Below are positions 25,317 through 38,503 of a DNA stretch of 64,000 nt, one piece after another. The position numbers and the translations under genes are program-made. Within the stretch, counting starts at the first letter, position 1; every line of letters begins with the position of its first letter. This DNA comes from Rostrohypoxylon terebratum (lineage: Eukaryota > Ascomycota > Sordariomycetes > Xylariales > Hypoxylaceae). The DNA is taken from the NCBI GenBank assembly GCA_022497145.1, contig MU385935.1, positions 80,837 to 144,836 on the forward strand, written 5' to 3'. The notes under the pieces were generated by a model, which saw nothing but the letters and a program-made list of their open reading frames with translations, was not told the DNA's origin and did not search any database.

Positions 25317-25760
25317 TCTTAATTAAGGTGATAATGTATGAGGTGTTATATTAGCAGTTGTCGGCAATTCAGATATGAATAAGATACAGAGGGGGGATGA
25401 TGTAATACTACGGAACTACGCTCCGGGTTTAAGACGATTCACACACTTCACCAAGCCAACAATAAGCAACTATACTCGCGAGGAATGAGAAATATCTATT
25501 GAACACACTGCGTGTTTGTTCCCCCTCGCCATCGGTTATCTGTCCGATTTCCTGCTCGTGGATATGCCATGCCACCCTGGCCGAAAACGATAAAAACCTA
25601 TGGGGGTTTGTGATTGTCCTTGTAATAATGCTCGTGAAATCTCGCGGTTTCCAAAGAAACCAAGCCGCACGCACCTCCAAATCGGCGAGGCCGTGCAACG
25701 TCGGAAATGCTAGTGATACAATGGATCTGGATATTTGATGTTTAGAATGATCCATACTGT
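25317..25760. other. convergent 3' intergenic region
   Basis: Spacer between the reductase (+) and UFD2 (-) stop codons. It holds short frames only and presumably both 3' untranslated regions. AATAAG-type words near 25378 may serve 3' processing. Confidence 0.5.
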
Positions 25761-28700
25761 TTAACCGCCGCTCGTGTCCATCGCATCATCACCGGATGCC
25801 TTGGCCTTGGCGGCGGCAGCGACCCGTTCTGCCTTCCACTCCATAATACGTTCGCGAAGGTCATCGACCGGAATCACGTCGTCAATTTTCAAGGGTTGAC
25901 GGTTAAATGGATCCGTAGGGTCAGAAAGTAATTGCTGCACAATCGTCGAGCGATCGACAACGATGCGCGAGGTCGGGAGCATAACGGGGTCTTTCATCAA
26001 TTCTCCCAGGATCGGGTCCTCGAACTCCTCAGGGATTTCTCCCAGGTCGAGCTCGGCTTGGTCTTGGCGAGCCTTGGCTTCGGCGACCAAGCTGCACATA
26101 GAATTCCATTCGTCTACCACCTCCTTCGACTTAAAAAACTTCTCCTTCAGTAGTGCCTCAGTCTTCTGGAAATTCTTGGGCTTATAGGAGCGTCCATCGG
26201 CTGCGACGGCTTCGATAAAGCTAGACTTAGGCTTGAGGTTGATATAGATATCGACGAAGTCCGAGAGGAGTGCCTTGGGTTCGAAATAATACTTCTTAGC
26301 ATCCTCTACTTTGAGGTTGCCTCGCTTGTCTCCAACAAGCGATTCTAAGTTGTAGTTCAGCATGCCTGCCAACCGAGGTACTATCTCGGGCATAGTAAAT
26401 GCATCCCGCAGCGTTGCCGTAAATAACTTCATCATGCTCATTGTGTCGTTGACTAGCTGCATCCACGATTGACATTGTTGTTCTGCCGAATGAAGGTCCG
26501 TCATTACCTTGTCCCTATCTGCGGGAGATAATCTATCCCGCTGGGAGAGTTGGATCTGATAGTCATGAATCTTGACCAACTTCGTCAATGCCTCATCTAA
26601 CAGATACGTCGCATCATTCAATAGCAGATTGACGAACTGCACGAAGAATTCGCGATTGGTCCTACATACGATTAGTTTGATGAAATAGCTGTGGTGCTGA
26701 AAATGTATAAGACTCACTTGCTCTCGCGACTTAACTGATCCTGGTAAACGCTGTTGTCCCAAATGCACTTTATGACCTGGAAGATTTCGTAACGGATATT
26801 GAATCGGTCGTAAAATGCGGAGCTAACACCACTGTGTTCGCATTCTAAATTGTTAGCGTTTTGGAGTCTAGTAAGGGGCACATACAACGTACCGATGTAA
26901 AACTTCATCAGAGCATGCAGGAGGTGCTCGTTCGCGAACGACGACGACGATAAAGTATCACCTAAGATTCCCTTGGAGAGATGATAAACCGGCCACGTGC
27001 CGGAAAAGAGTAAAGTGACGAGTGCCGATTTTAAATAAGGATTCTTGATATACTCCGAGGATCTCAGGAATGTAATGCAAAACGTGACGATCTCATCGCC
27101 AATCGCAGAAACGAGAATGGAGGGTTTGAATCTGATGACAAAGTAAGCAAATGGCCGCGGTGAAAACTATTTCTCTCGACCTACTGGAATATGAACTTGA
27201 AGTTCTCAATCACGTCCTGGATAGCGTATTCCGGAAGGCAATTAAACGCAACCGGTTGAGCCGCTGGGAGCGGTAAAACAATCTTGTTGCTTCCGCCTGG
27301 CCTGTAATCCACCCCGGTGGCCACTCGGAGAAGCCACACAGCGACATATCGCATGAATTGCAGGCACAACTGCTGCATAGGCTCGTTTAATACAACTGCT
27401 TCAATTGTATGTTTCAGTGCGATGTACTTCTCGACCGTGTTGACGGCATTGTTGTAGTGTTGTCTTGCCCGGGGGAGACGAAGCGGATCCTAACTATATT
27501 AGTGGTGATGAAATAGCTGTCTTAAGAGGTGCCAACTTACGTTTTGCAACTTGGGAATCTCGCCTTCGAGCTTCTTGATAAGACCTTCGACATACTTGAT
27601 GTCCTTGTCGAGGTCCTTCAGTTTAGACTGAGTTGCCCCAAGACCGTAGTGGTGGGCGGCTAGAGTCAGGAAGAAGACCTCGGAGATGAAGTTGGAAGAT
27701 CCTGCAACATGTGTCTTGTAAAAAGCATCCGAAGTGGCTTGGTCTGCATTGAGCTTCGTCTCATCGCTCATGTCAACTCGTGGACTACGTCGGAGGTAGT
27801 CAATATCTATCTTGTCTACCTTGGAGAAAGTGGAGTCCATGAAAGGCTGGCACAACTGGTCCAAGATCGCTGTCAAATTGACCATGAACCCATCCGATGC
27901 TACGTCGGTGGACTTGACTTGGAGTGCACGTCTTTTGTGGTTTGTATTCAAGGCGAGAGCAAACCAATCGAGTGTTGCATTTCGGGATGCCGCACTTGCC
28001 CTGACAAAGGCATTGATGATGCCTGTTAGATCACTCTGATGGGCGTTGAGGGTCATCTGTAATGCGCTTTGAGATGACTCTACGTGGCTGCTGGCAATCG
28101 ATCGTGCATTGGCAAAGAAAACCTGAGTGACTTCGGCTTGCAATGGCGAGATTCGGAAGAAGGGTCCCAGAATAGTGTTAGTCTCGCTTGAGAGGGCAAA
28201 CTTGTCTTTGGGCATGTCCGGGGGGGGAGTCGCCAAGAAGCGAGGATGTTGCGCAACGGCATTCACAAGAGACGGAAACTTGGAGAACGTCACCAAACAC
28301 TGGAAATGTCAATATACTCGGGAGCATTCATGATTAATCGAAAGAAGGAAAACTCACGTTGACGTAGGGTTTGTAATCGTCGTTCATCGTCATTGTAGCA
28401 AGCTTGGTGCTCATAGCAACCATAGCGTCAGTGAAGATGGTGGCAACCGTCTCATCCTCAGGAATACGAGATGTCGCCGCAACGAAGAAATCCATGCAGA
28501 TACCATCTTCATTATCATGATGACGAAGAAGATAAGGTACGAGAGTATCATGAGCAGGGTTGGGCTCACGGCTTCTAGTTGTTAGTATATAGACCTAGGC
28601 GCATATCTTGTAATTACCAAGAAAGAACATACCTAAAATACTCCGGCATGGTAAGGGCGAAGATGCAGTTACTCATGCATAGTCGCTTCGCCTCGTTCAC

Positions 28701-29506
28701 CACGGCTTCCTTCTCAGCAGGGAGCGGTCTGGGAGGCTTCGTAGCCTTGACCACACGCTTCCAGCATGGCAGCAGATAATCGAGAATCGGCTTAGTAGAT
28801 GGTAGATGACGGACTGCTTCCAACAGTGCAGACTCGATCGTCGTAACAGTTAATTTGACGGAATCGCCTGACTCCTCTAACTCAGCCTTGAGCTCTGGTA
28901 AGTAAGTAAACTTGAAACCTCTGTGGTCGACCGTCTTGGTCTCGTCTAAAGTAATACGGAAGATGTCGCTCAACATTCGGTTCGTCCAATCCTCCAAGCT
29001 TTCTTCTCTAGCGACGTGAATTTTCTTGGACGGAGGATCGACTGATTTGTCTTGGTCAACAGCGACTCGAGCTGATCTCTTGTAGGCTTGGTGGTTACCT
29101 GTGCCCGCATTTGCATTCTTCTCGGGTTCCGTCTTGTTTTTGATACCTAATTGGGAGAATGATTCGATCGAGGGGGTCTGATTCTGAGGGGAGGTACTAC
29201 TAGGACGAGAAGGCAGAGGAGTAAGACGTGCATTCTCTTGGTTTGTTGGGGTACCGTTGAGGGGCGCATCGGAGGTCGAGGTCGAGGACGAGGGACCGGA
29301 CTTGGGGGACTCCTGAGACTTGGAGTCGGTCGAAGGCGATGAACCAAGGCCACCTAGCTTGGCAAGGCGCTTCTGGCGCATCTATAGGTAAATGATGTTA
29401 GCCATGGAGCTCACTTTAACAAACAATTAAGTTGGGATAGTTAGTAATCGCATACCTGCTCCTGCGGCGGGAGGGTCGGCACGGGTGTCTCGTTCGATTC
29501 CATCAT
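25761..29506 (-). CDS. ufd2: ubiquitin conjugation factor E4 (UFD2), U-box ubiquitin ligase
   Basis: Elongates ubiquitin chains on substrates of the ubiquitin-fusion-degradation pathway, working with Cdc48 in yeast (family knowledge). Eight exons (complement): 29456-29506, 28633-29381, 28358-28574, 27541-28299, 27185-27489, 26893-27131, 26718-26844, 25761-26661. They add up to 1,115 residues with every junction in phase; introns are 48-74 bp. Seen: a low-complexity Ser/Thr/Pro N-terminus (about residues 25-110), then the long UFD2 core, including SREPNPAHDTLVPYLLRHHD, FKPSILVSAIGDE, LVTLLFSGTWP, HALMKFYIECEHSG and YYFEPKALLSDFVDIYINL. The C-terminal U-box, from about residue 1025, reads EEFEDPILGELMKDPVMLPTS and continues through DPFNRQPL. 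It lacks RING cysteines, as expected for a U-box. The tail is Ala/Lys/Asp-rich. Length and domain order are those of a complete functional UFD2. The first codon pair is ATG ATG; the first was chosen. Confidence 0.97.
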
Positions 29507-32500
29507 GCGCACGGTGTTATCGGGTTTCGTGGTGGGATACGTTAGAGTGTTGTTGTATCGGGTGCGTATGTAGATGAGGTCGTATGTGCGTGTGCGTGTG
29601 CGGATGTGGAAGTGGGAGGGAGAGAGAGACGGTTGGTTGGTTGGTTAGAATGTAATGGGGGAATGGGAGAATGGAAGACGAACTTCCTTGGTAAAGAAAT
29701 AAAAGTTCTCGAAACCCCTGCTAATATGCTAATAAATAAGAATCAAAGGGGAATCAAAGAAAGTATCAACCATCCTTATTGTCAAATAATAATAAAAGTG
29801 TTGTTGTAAAGTGTAGATGCGTCCTGCACCGTGCAGTCCGTGGAGGAATCTTGTATTGTACGGTAAAGATGAAGATAGTGGATGAGGTTCACAGTGAGAT
29901 AGACGTTAATGGAATGAAGTAGTAGCGCCTTGGCCTCACTTCGCTAGCTGATTAGGTGAACTAAGTTGAACTACGTAATACGTACTTCGTACACAGTAAG
30001 TGATTAGGTGATTTGGCACCTGTCAGAGCACTAGGATTGGTGGATTAGTCAATACTTTATCAATAGTGCGCAGCTGGCTGGCTGCCCGGCTGGTGCGGCG
30101 GGTACCCCAGTTACCTAGGCCCTATACTTAAATCGACCTGGCGGGCAGCTACTGTGCTAGATTGGCGGGGTAGGTGCGCCTCCACACAGCCCTACACTGT
30201 GACTTCCATGATTTCCAATTTTCCATGACTTCCAAGTTGAAATTTATTACATAATGATTAAGGCTAAGCGGCTAGTTTTATTCGCAAAAGTCAACTGTAC
30301 AATACAGTGTAGGTAACAGTAGGTAACAACGACCGTTCCCTAGGGTCGTTGCCTAATAAATTGAGCTCTACCTGCCCTGCGAAAACTGGACAAAATCACA
30401 AGCAAGAACCTTCGTAACTCAGCATCTCTTTCCGTCTTATATCATGGATATATACCTAGTACCTACCTAGTATGCTCGAGGTCAACACTCTGTTGATTTA
30501 CTTTGACCATTCGCTTTTTTAATCTACTTTATTCATTTACATCCATAGATGCCTTGCGATCAATACGAAAATCTGAATTCTCAACCCAAGATTAATTCTG
30601 TGCGCTAAACCAGTTTCAACTAATATGGGAGTCGGTATCAAATATAGCTACGACATCGAGACAGATCTAATCGGTGATGACTATTTGCTGAAATGGTCAA
30701 GTCGGTACAGGTCGAGTCGTTGATGATGGCTGATAAGCACGCATGAGTCTCCGACTGCCAGTTATCACAGAGGCTCGCAAGTTCATAAAAGCTCTTTAGA
30801 CCGTCGAATCTAACTCCAACATAGGGTCATATATATGCAGTCTTCCCTTCATTCCCATTATTTCCATCATTTCCATCATCCTCGCATAAAACGCCCCTTG
30901 GCATGCTTGTGCAGGCCTTGGTTGACGATTTATGCAGTCTGCCATACCCAGAGCGATCATGTCCTCGCTGTCCAACCTTCTGAATAAAGCTAGGTACGCA
31001 TACGCGCCAAGATCTATCATCAACAACCTCGTCATAAACATGGGAAATACACTAATTCTCTGTGGTATAAGTGGCTACCAATATGGTAATAGACTCGCAT
31101 TTCATCTTGCTGTCTACCCCTTTCGCGCGTTGTTCAATTCTATGACCCAAACTTCGGATAGTTTCCCGAGGCTTATGGGGTTATGGGGTGCTACCCGATC
31201 ATAGATCTACCCTAAACATACCTACTAGGTAGGTAGGTAACCAGCTATTCGCTACTAGATAATACCTAGTAGTAGCTTGAGCCTTTTCGTATAACACCCC
31301 AAAATCTTTATCAGAATATTAGCCATTACATCAAACGGCAAACGGCAAACGAAAAACCACGAACCTCGCTGAGAAACCACTTCTGGTTTGTCTTGTTACG
31401 GGTATCGAGGATAGGCTGTGATTTATACATTAGGATACCTAGTATACTCTAATGTTGGTCAAATCCATGCGATATTCAGTTTTGATAGTGCTTCTCCATG
31501 TTTGAAACATCAGAGACAGAGAGAGACAGAACTATTGATCGATGATGAGAAGATGCATATTTTAGGTCATACCTCATACCTCATACCTCTTCGAAATCTT
31601 TCACCGTCTACAGAAAACATCGACCATATTATCAATGAATTGATTCACTGCAGGAAACTGGCCCTATTATCTACTTCTCAATTTCAGCAAACACAGCATG
31701 CGAATCATGCAGCAAACGATCCACCGTCACATGTTTTCATCTTACTCGACATACACTCATTTCCTAATCGAGGATGCTGACCCTGTCAACGATCATCTAG
31801 AATAAGGAGGGACAAACCCTCATAGAGAACTTCCAACCATTTTGAGATATATTCACGATGATATAGTGACACAGCTTGGACGACCTACGGCTCGTAGCGT
31901 TCCACATTGTCCTGTGGCTGTTCGCCTACAGCGTCAAGTCATTGGATCGGCGATTTTCTGTTCCTGTTGGACCCGATGTCCACCCTTTTCTCTCAATTTC
32001 GCCTTTACAATTCGCCACACTTGTTGAATTCCATTCCAAACAGTTTAGATAAAGCTATTAAAGTTCTGGGCACCTAGCTGAATCTCTAGATATATCTTCA
32101 GCTGAGAATGGCAGTGGCCTATAAACTTCCGTATTTCTTGTGGTAAGCATATAATATGCGACGTTCCACAGCTACTTGATCTTTCAGCAACAATCGGAAC
32201 ATCTCGATCATCTGTAGCCTCATGGCCTATGATAATGCAATCAGAGCCTATGGAAGCTTTTCAGCTCTTCGGGGGTCATCTCGGCCGCCACAGAAATTTC
32301 TGTCTGTGCTGTGCGCTGTTTCAACATTGGAAAATCCAACATTCAAATCTTGCTGAGAACGCGTGGCTACCTATCAGCTCTGCGACACATCACATGAAAT
32401 GATGTCGTATTTATCGCTCGAATGCGATATGGTGACTTCCCGCTGTATCTAACCCATTCTTCTAGAGGTATTCCGCGGATGTCTGCAGACCTTCTCGACC

Positions 32501-33048
32501 TTCCATTGACGAAGTCGTACAGCCCGTCTAGCCCGCCACCTTGTCCCATACGAGACTGATTATCGTCCGGCACGGCTCGATGCAGGACTCGTGCGACACA
32601 CACTGTCTTACTTGCGCTGTAAATGCGCTGTACTGCTGCTGAAAGTCAGGACAGTCGGGACGCCATCCACCCCAGATCGCACTCTCGGCACAACGGCCTC
32701 CTGTCGTGTGAAGCGTCATCGCATTGTGTCATGGCTCCCAAGAACCGGAGGCTGATAACGGTATATATGTACGTATGTATAGGTAGGTATGTGTGCACAT
32801 GGCAGATATATTGCAGGCGCCACAACGGTCGGCGACTCTACTTTGGCTGGGGGTAGTGGCTCCATTTAGAAGTGTTGCTCATCGAAGAATTTAGTATTCT
32901 TTACACTCGTTTAAGCCCCCCTCACCGCATCCCACCATATTGGTCTTTCAGTTAACCCTCAAATATGCCTCTTATTCCTGGTCTTTTCTCCTTCCGTATA
33001 AATATTCGCAAATGATAGAAACGTGTCAGCTCTAAACCATTAACTGCG
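29507..33048. other. gene-poor intergenic block (3.5 kb)
   Basis: Contains the UFD2 promoter side, with simple repeats GTGTGC (29585-29605) and GGTT (29630-29645), then AT-rich DNA. Frames of up to 120 codons (for example 31418-31780, +, and 32367-32603, -) have no motif and no compatible splice partners. CCTAGGCCCTA occurs at 30114-30124 and a CTAGGTAGGTAGG repeat at 31226-31238. No RNA gene is recognised. Confidence 0.55.
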
Positions 33049-34913
33049 ATGGCTGTTAAGCACCGAAGCCAACCAAAGGAGCTTAGGCTCGGTATAGAGA
33101 AAAGATGTGGAGAGGAAGTTGACGATAGATTTTACCCGAATCAGATACGGATCGGCATTCGAGACGGGCAGCAACCATGTGTGGACAGATGTTATAACCA
33201 GTTCGTTGAAGAATGGTATGGAAAGACACACGGAGGGTTCCCGGGCGTTTGCAGCCAACTAGCAGATCGTCAGCCTAGCACAGAATTATGGAGGTTATAT
33301 TGCTGCGACTCAACAAACTGTGGTGTCGTCACGGAGGTGAAAGGACAGAGTCGTTCGTCTCCCTCACGGGCATTACATTTAACCTTTGACTGACTCGAAT
33401 CGCCAGCCAGCGTCGATCTAATAATTAATAAATGCCAAAAGTGAGCCGCCTCATCATAGTTGTGTTTGAGAACAGCCGTTAACGTTACTTAGTGTTGGCA
33501 ACTACTTGATATATGACCCGGGGCCACCTCAATTAAACAATTTCAACTGTAGTTCACTCACAAATGGTAAATCCCCTTTTAGGGCCTACTTTGCTACTAG
33601 GACCTCTAACTGGACTCCTTTATTTAGAATCAGCTGGAGGGGAGTCCATCCTCCCAACCTCGCTATCGAACAGCAGCCCATCAGCGATACAGAGTGCCAC
33701 CCCCACCTCCTCGGCCACCGCAGCGGCCACGTCCCTAAGCTCAAAGCTGAACTCCACTGCGTCCGGGCTCGGCGCGGTACCAAGTACAACGATGGGCCTC
33801 ACGGAGGGCAGCAAGGCCGCGATCGGGATCTGTTCGAGCTTAGCAATCATCGCCATCCTCTTCCTCGTCGGCTTCCTGATCAACCGCCGCCGATCCCGCC
33901 CCATGAGCTTCGCCGGCGCGAGGGACTCCCACCCCCCAAACAGCGCACCCCGCCTGAACCCGCGTTCCTCCTCCTCGCCCCCGAGCGGCTCCCACACGCC
34001 CCTCATCACCCCGCCGTCCCCGGCTAAGGGACACCCCCTCACACCACCCGCTCGCCTCAGCGACCGTAGATTCCTGCCGCCACTGCTGAAGCAAGGCCAA
34101 GGGCAAGGCCCATTCTACAGCGGCACACCCATCTCCTCTCTCGCCGGCGCACCCGAAGACCGCGCATACCACCCCACCGCCCCACACCCCCTCGGCGACA
34201 AGAAACCCGCGCTCCGCCAACCCGCACCCCCCAACACCGCGCGGTCCGCGGGCTCGCCCTCCCTCCCGTCCTCGGTCCACTTCGCGCCGCAGTTCCTGCG
34301 CGACAGCGGCAGCTCCTCGTATAGTAGCGGACGCGGCGGCGGCGGCGGGACGTCGAGTCAAGTGGCCTCGGGGATGCAGACCCCGCCTTTGTCGTCGCCG
34401 ACGAGGCCCTCGCGCGCGCTGGGGCGGCTGGATATACCGGGGGAGGTAGGAGGAGGAGGAGGAGTGGGGGGGACGCCGGTGGGGCCCCCGCCTAGTCGTG
34501 CGCTACCTGCGCCGCCGCCGCCGTATCATCCCGTGTCCCCGACTTTCAGCGTGTCGCCGCTTACGCCGGCTAGTTCGCCTCCGTTGCCGCTTAGGGGCTT
34601 GGGGGTCGGGGACGGGACGCGGGGTTATAGTGGCTCGCAGCTAGGGAACGGGAACGGGGATGGGGAGATCAAGGGCTTGTCGTCGTCCGCGAAGGATCTG
34701 TGCGAGTTGACGGAGTCGTACGCGCGCGAGACGGCGGAGAGTTGGGGGAGTTGGAATGGCGGAGGTGGGTCTGGCGTGGGGGTTACGGCGGGGAGGAAAA
34801 GGGGGAGTGGTGGACGGACGAGGGAGTTGGTTCATGGGGAGAAGAAGGGGGATCGGGGGTCTTTGGTTTCGCTGCAGGAGTTGGATTTGGAGAGGTTGGG
34901 GGGGAAGTATTGA
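33049..34913 (+). CDS. single-pass membrane protein, Cys-containing ectodomain and Pro/Ser-rich tail
   Basis: Not recognised by name; the architecture resembles fungal surface sensors or cell-wall-associated membrane proteins. Best model: exons 33049-33336, 33476-33566 and 33628-34913, 554 residues. Intron 2 (61 bp, GTAAAT, CTCTAAC, TTTAG) is convincing and makes ...SSLTNESAGGES. Intron 1 (139 bp) is in phase but its edges are weak. Seen in order: a Cys-rich segment (PCVDRCYNQFVEEWYG, FPGVC, LYCCDSTNCGVV), YDPGPPQLNNFNC, a Ser/Thr/Ala stalk, one membrane segment (AAIGICSSLAIIAILFLVGFLI) stopped by RRRSRP, then about 330 residues of Pro, Ser and Gly low complexity, presumably cytoplasmic. No signal peptide follows the ATG at 33049; the frame is open upstream to 33019 behind an AG at 33028-33029, so a 5' exon with a signal peptide may be missing. 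The tail region is markedly GC-rich compared with its surroundings. Confidence 0.7.
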
Positions 34914-37580
34914 TTTGTGGATGTTTGGGTTAAGTGGTCAAGATCTGTGGCTAGGGGATAATAGGTAGTATAGGAACACGCACACGCGGCATGGGGTGGC
35001 AGAGGCATAGTGATATCTCCGGCTATGGAAGCTATTCTGGTTCGCTAAAATGGTAGCCCGAGGTTTGTGATCTACGGGGACGGTAGGGGGCTACTAGATA
35101 ATGGCTGACAACTTGGAGGTGCTATTGGGACTACCTGGTACTATGGGAGAAAAGCGAAGGGCCCTATTCGTGAGTAATAGGTTGCGTGTATGCGAAAAGT
35201 CTACTGTCTATGGGTGATCTGGCGCGGTAAATCGCATTATCAATACTTGCGGTTTCTAGGGAAAGTGAAGACATCTTGCCATGACATATCTCATTGATGC
35301 AGCGGTGGTCATATATCAAGAACTATACTCTTCGACCTAGCTGGGATTCACTAATGATACCTAGCTCCCGAGCGACCGCAAAGCTGTGCTGATCCCTTTC
35401 CAAAGTCTCGGGTTAGGTATAAAAATGGAGAACACGCTGCGATATACTAGAACCTCGCAAAACATACCTCAAGAGGGATACTCATCGATCTAATAATAGG
35501 AAAACGCGCTGCGGCAGGCCTCCTTACAGCGCCGCGAGCAAGGATTCCCATTTACTCCATTATCATCATCATATCATCATAGCAGACCTACACGAAGCCA
35601 TAAGTCCGCGTCTTCCATATGATCTTTTCGGATACGCACATATGCGCCCTTTCAGCCGTCTAAACGAAATGCTCAACACTTCCACGTCCTGATCCTGCTC
35701 AGTAAGAGGAGAGAGCGTAGAGCGGGTCCATATGCGGCCCAGTGGTCCCAAGTGTCACCTAGTCGACAGGTGACCCAAGCAAGACATTATCGCGACAATG
35801 AATGGAGACGTGTCTTTCGGAGCCGGTCCCATGGTTCGTAATTGCTGCCCGACGAACGGTCTGGAGTTCGGTTCGGCCAATGTCCGCGTCGCTCGTCGTG
35901 GGGCCCCCGAACTCATTGGTTGGAGATCGGACACGACGGAGGGCGGCCGCCGACGACTTGGCTCGTCGTACGCCATACACACACTGCTGAAACGGGCTAC
36001 CTACCTCCCTTACACATTGGAGTAAGCAAACCGCTCTTCCATTGGGGAGATAAATCATATGTAAGTCATGGATTACTGGCATTCGCGAGAACGAGAACGA
36101 GAAGAAGAAGAAAAAGAAGAAGAAGAAGAAGAAGAAGAAAAAAGGATTCTCCCATATTATGCAAGTTCGGAATCTGTGGGCGAAAAAATGGGAAGGGCGG
36201 TGTGGAATCCCTCCAACTATGTATTTGTATTAGACGCTCAGACCCAGAATTTGTTTCTAAATCCGGGGACGAGAAAATGATATAAAACCTCTTGCCCTAA
36301 CTACATCTCCCATCTTCGCATGCTCTCTCCCCCTTTATATCTCTAGCTCTCGTCTATCGCTTTTTTTTATCCCCAGCTTTTCTGTTTGATTTTTATATTT
36401 TACAGTTGTGTGCATCTGAGTGAGAAGATGTCGCCTCCTCTAGAGTTTCTGAGATGGCCCTCCCATGACTTGCCTCACTAGTGCGTCTAGTTGGGATTCC
36501 TTCTGCTTCATGCTGTCCTCGATCTCTTGATCGGACTTTATCCTTCCCTGGACGAGCCTTTCTGTCGTTGTGCTAGGTTCGGCAGCGAGATAATATCTAA
36601 TCATCGCAGACCCTTGTTGGCCTCTATTATTTCGTCATATCAGCATAGGGGTTGCTTGACCTGAGAGTAACTTGCTTACTGGTTGCTAGCGACTTGAGTA
36701 GGGACAGCGGCGGTTTGAGACATGACGTCTATATCTTGCCTTTTGTCGAGTGACACTAGGGCTAAGGATCTGCGTGAAAACAGGCACAGGCGGAAAAAGA
36801 GCTGGCGTTTTTTTTTTTGGCTTGCTCAACAGGTGACTGAAATGAAGTTGTCTTGAGATGGATTATTACTCAGGGCAGATGGATGATGGTTCTATCGTGA
36901 TGTTGTCCGTCAATACTCACCACCATCCTGGATCACGAAGTCATTTTATGGACGGCCATTCCGCCGCGCGCCGTGGCGCGACAGCAACATCGAGTCTTTG
37001 CTCAATCCATTACGATCGCCTCCGAGTTATGAATCATTCACAATAGCAGGTTGAACTCAAGTACGTTCCGCGCAGCCTCGATCCTAACCCAGATGGTTTA
37101 TGACTAGGAGGTTCGCGCTGCTGAGTCCTCAGGCACAAAGCTCGCGGAGGCGTGTTATGCACGATACAGGTAGGTCCTATCGCCTTGCGTCTCCGAGACA
37201 TTCCACGCAATCAGCATCGAGCACGTCGCTGCAGGCGTGATTGGCAGGGCAGATTGTCAGATTTTGCGCATATCTCCACTTCGTTTTGCGCTTTTGCGCA
37301 GAATTGGCGAGGCATAAATATCGTGGTTTTTGAGCTGGGGTAGGAAGCTATCATCTCACCCACCACATTCAACGCTCCTTTTCCGAGAAATTCAGAGATA
37401 TTCTAAGCAAGGGGGTCAAATAGATCAAATCAATCATTTCAAGATTGTTTTTTTTTGTCCTCATTATCAATATTTTGTTTTTTTACTCGACCTAGATCCT
37501 CTTGGTTGATAATAAATGCTGCTTATGAACGACCCCTGTATCGTCACCTGCGTGATGACTTCGCATCATACTTAGGAGAA
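34914..37580. other. intergenic block with GAA microsatellite
   Basis: No supported gene. Frames on both strands near 35.75-36.28 kb overlap each other and carry no motif. A purine-rich GAA/GAGAAC repeat lies at 36090-36146 (separate entry). A T-rich tract precedes the next gene (near 37447-37480). Confidence 0.5.
36090..36146 (+). repeat. (GAA)n / GAGAAC purine-rich microsatellite
   Basis: Imperfect GAGAAC units run into about fourteen GAA/AAA triplets. Translation gives a Glu/Arg run within a 70-codon frame (36068-36280), which I regard as a by-product of the repeat. Confidence 0.85.
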
Positions 37581-38416
37581 ATGCTTCAAAGACCTCGAGA
37601 TCTACTGACTTATCACGACCCTACGTTAGCGAGTTCTGTCTCGGATTATCGTCGTCATCAGTACCCCTACAGACAGTACGCCCCCTATCACAAACCTCTT
37701 GCAGCACGGCTACAGCCGGACCGCCACATTCATATCAATTCTTTTAACTCCCTGGAGACTACTTGGAGCGCGACTAAAGCGAAACTCGTTTCTCAGTGGG
37801 AGAAGATTATCTACGCTCGTAGTCAGCGTCGCATCAAGCGAAGCATGGTCAAGAATTCGACCATCTTGAGGAATAGCATCACTCAGCCCCAACTAGCAGG
37901 TCCGATAAGCGTCGGCAATTTGGTAAGGTCTTTTGAAGAATGAATACGAAACAATTCTTACCCTCATCATAGCAAAACGGGACAGCTACATCTGTAGCTT
38001 ATCCCGATCAGACACAGGCTTTGGACTTGCTCGTTACAGAGGCTGGATCTGTGAACGGAGGCCCCAAGCAATGTCTGGCTGGTTTTAATGTATGTACGGA
38101 AGAACTGAACATACAGAGCGTTGGGTATAAATCTGGGGACTTTTCACAAACGTCGCGTAGATCAGCCGATCCTATGGAGAGCGACAGGAAGACAGGTGCT
38201 GCTCGAAGACTCAGCCATTGCCAGCTCGACCACGAAGGTAAGAGGCCGCTGACCCCAGATCAGTACGTAGCCATCAAGAAGCAAGAGGCGATCGCTCTTG
38301 TCATGGCGAAATTCAATCAGTGGCTGAATAAAAGGTTGGAAATTATCTCTTGGTTAGTATAAACGGCCTCGCGTCCTTTTGTTTGAAACGATACTAACAT
38401 CTCTAGTATGTCATAA
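37581..38416 (+). CDS. unrecognised reading frame directly upstream of the C2H2 gene (separate gene or its 5' part)
   Basis: Exon 37581-37922 (from the first in-frame ATG) joins through a 50-bp intron (GTAAGG...CATCATAG) to an exon starting at 37973 in the same frame. With the strongest-looking next intron (donor GTTAGT at 38353, ACTAACATCTCTAG ending 38406) the protein stops three codons later at 38416, giving 243 residues. No known domain is seen. It is basic and Tyr/Arg/Gln-rich in the first half; the second half has PLTPDQYVAIKKQEA and VMAKFNQWLNKRLE. The latter resembles the N-terminal helix found before the zinc-finger block in many fungal C2H2 proteins, which suggests it belongs to the gene that follows. 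I could not find donor and acceptor sites of matching phase that join the two plausibly. Confidence 0.45.
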
Positions 38417-38503
38417 CTTTCGTATTGTTCTGTTGCGTGACACCCATATTCCTTTTGGAACGTAATGCCTTGATTTGAACGTGAAATGCTGACATTTTAA
38501 AAG

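Noticed and set aside
33840..34361. 173-codon minus-strand frame opposite the membrane-protein tail
   Set aside because: Gly/Arg/Ala-rich complement of a Pro/Ser-rich low-complexity region.
36068..36280. Glu-rich 70-codon frame
   Set aside because: Created by the GAA microsatellite; no support outside the repeat.
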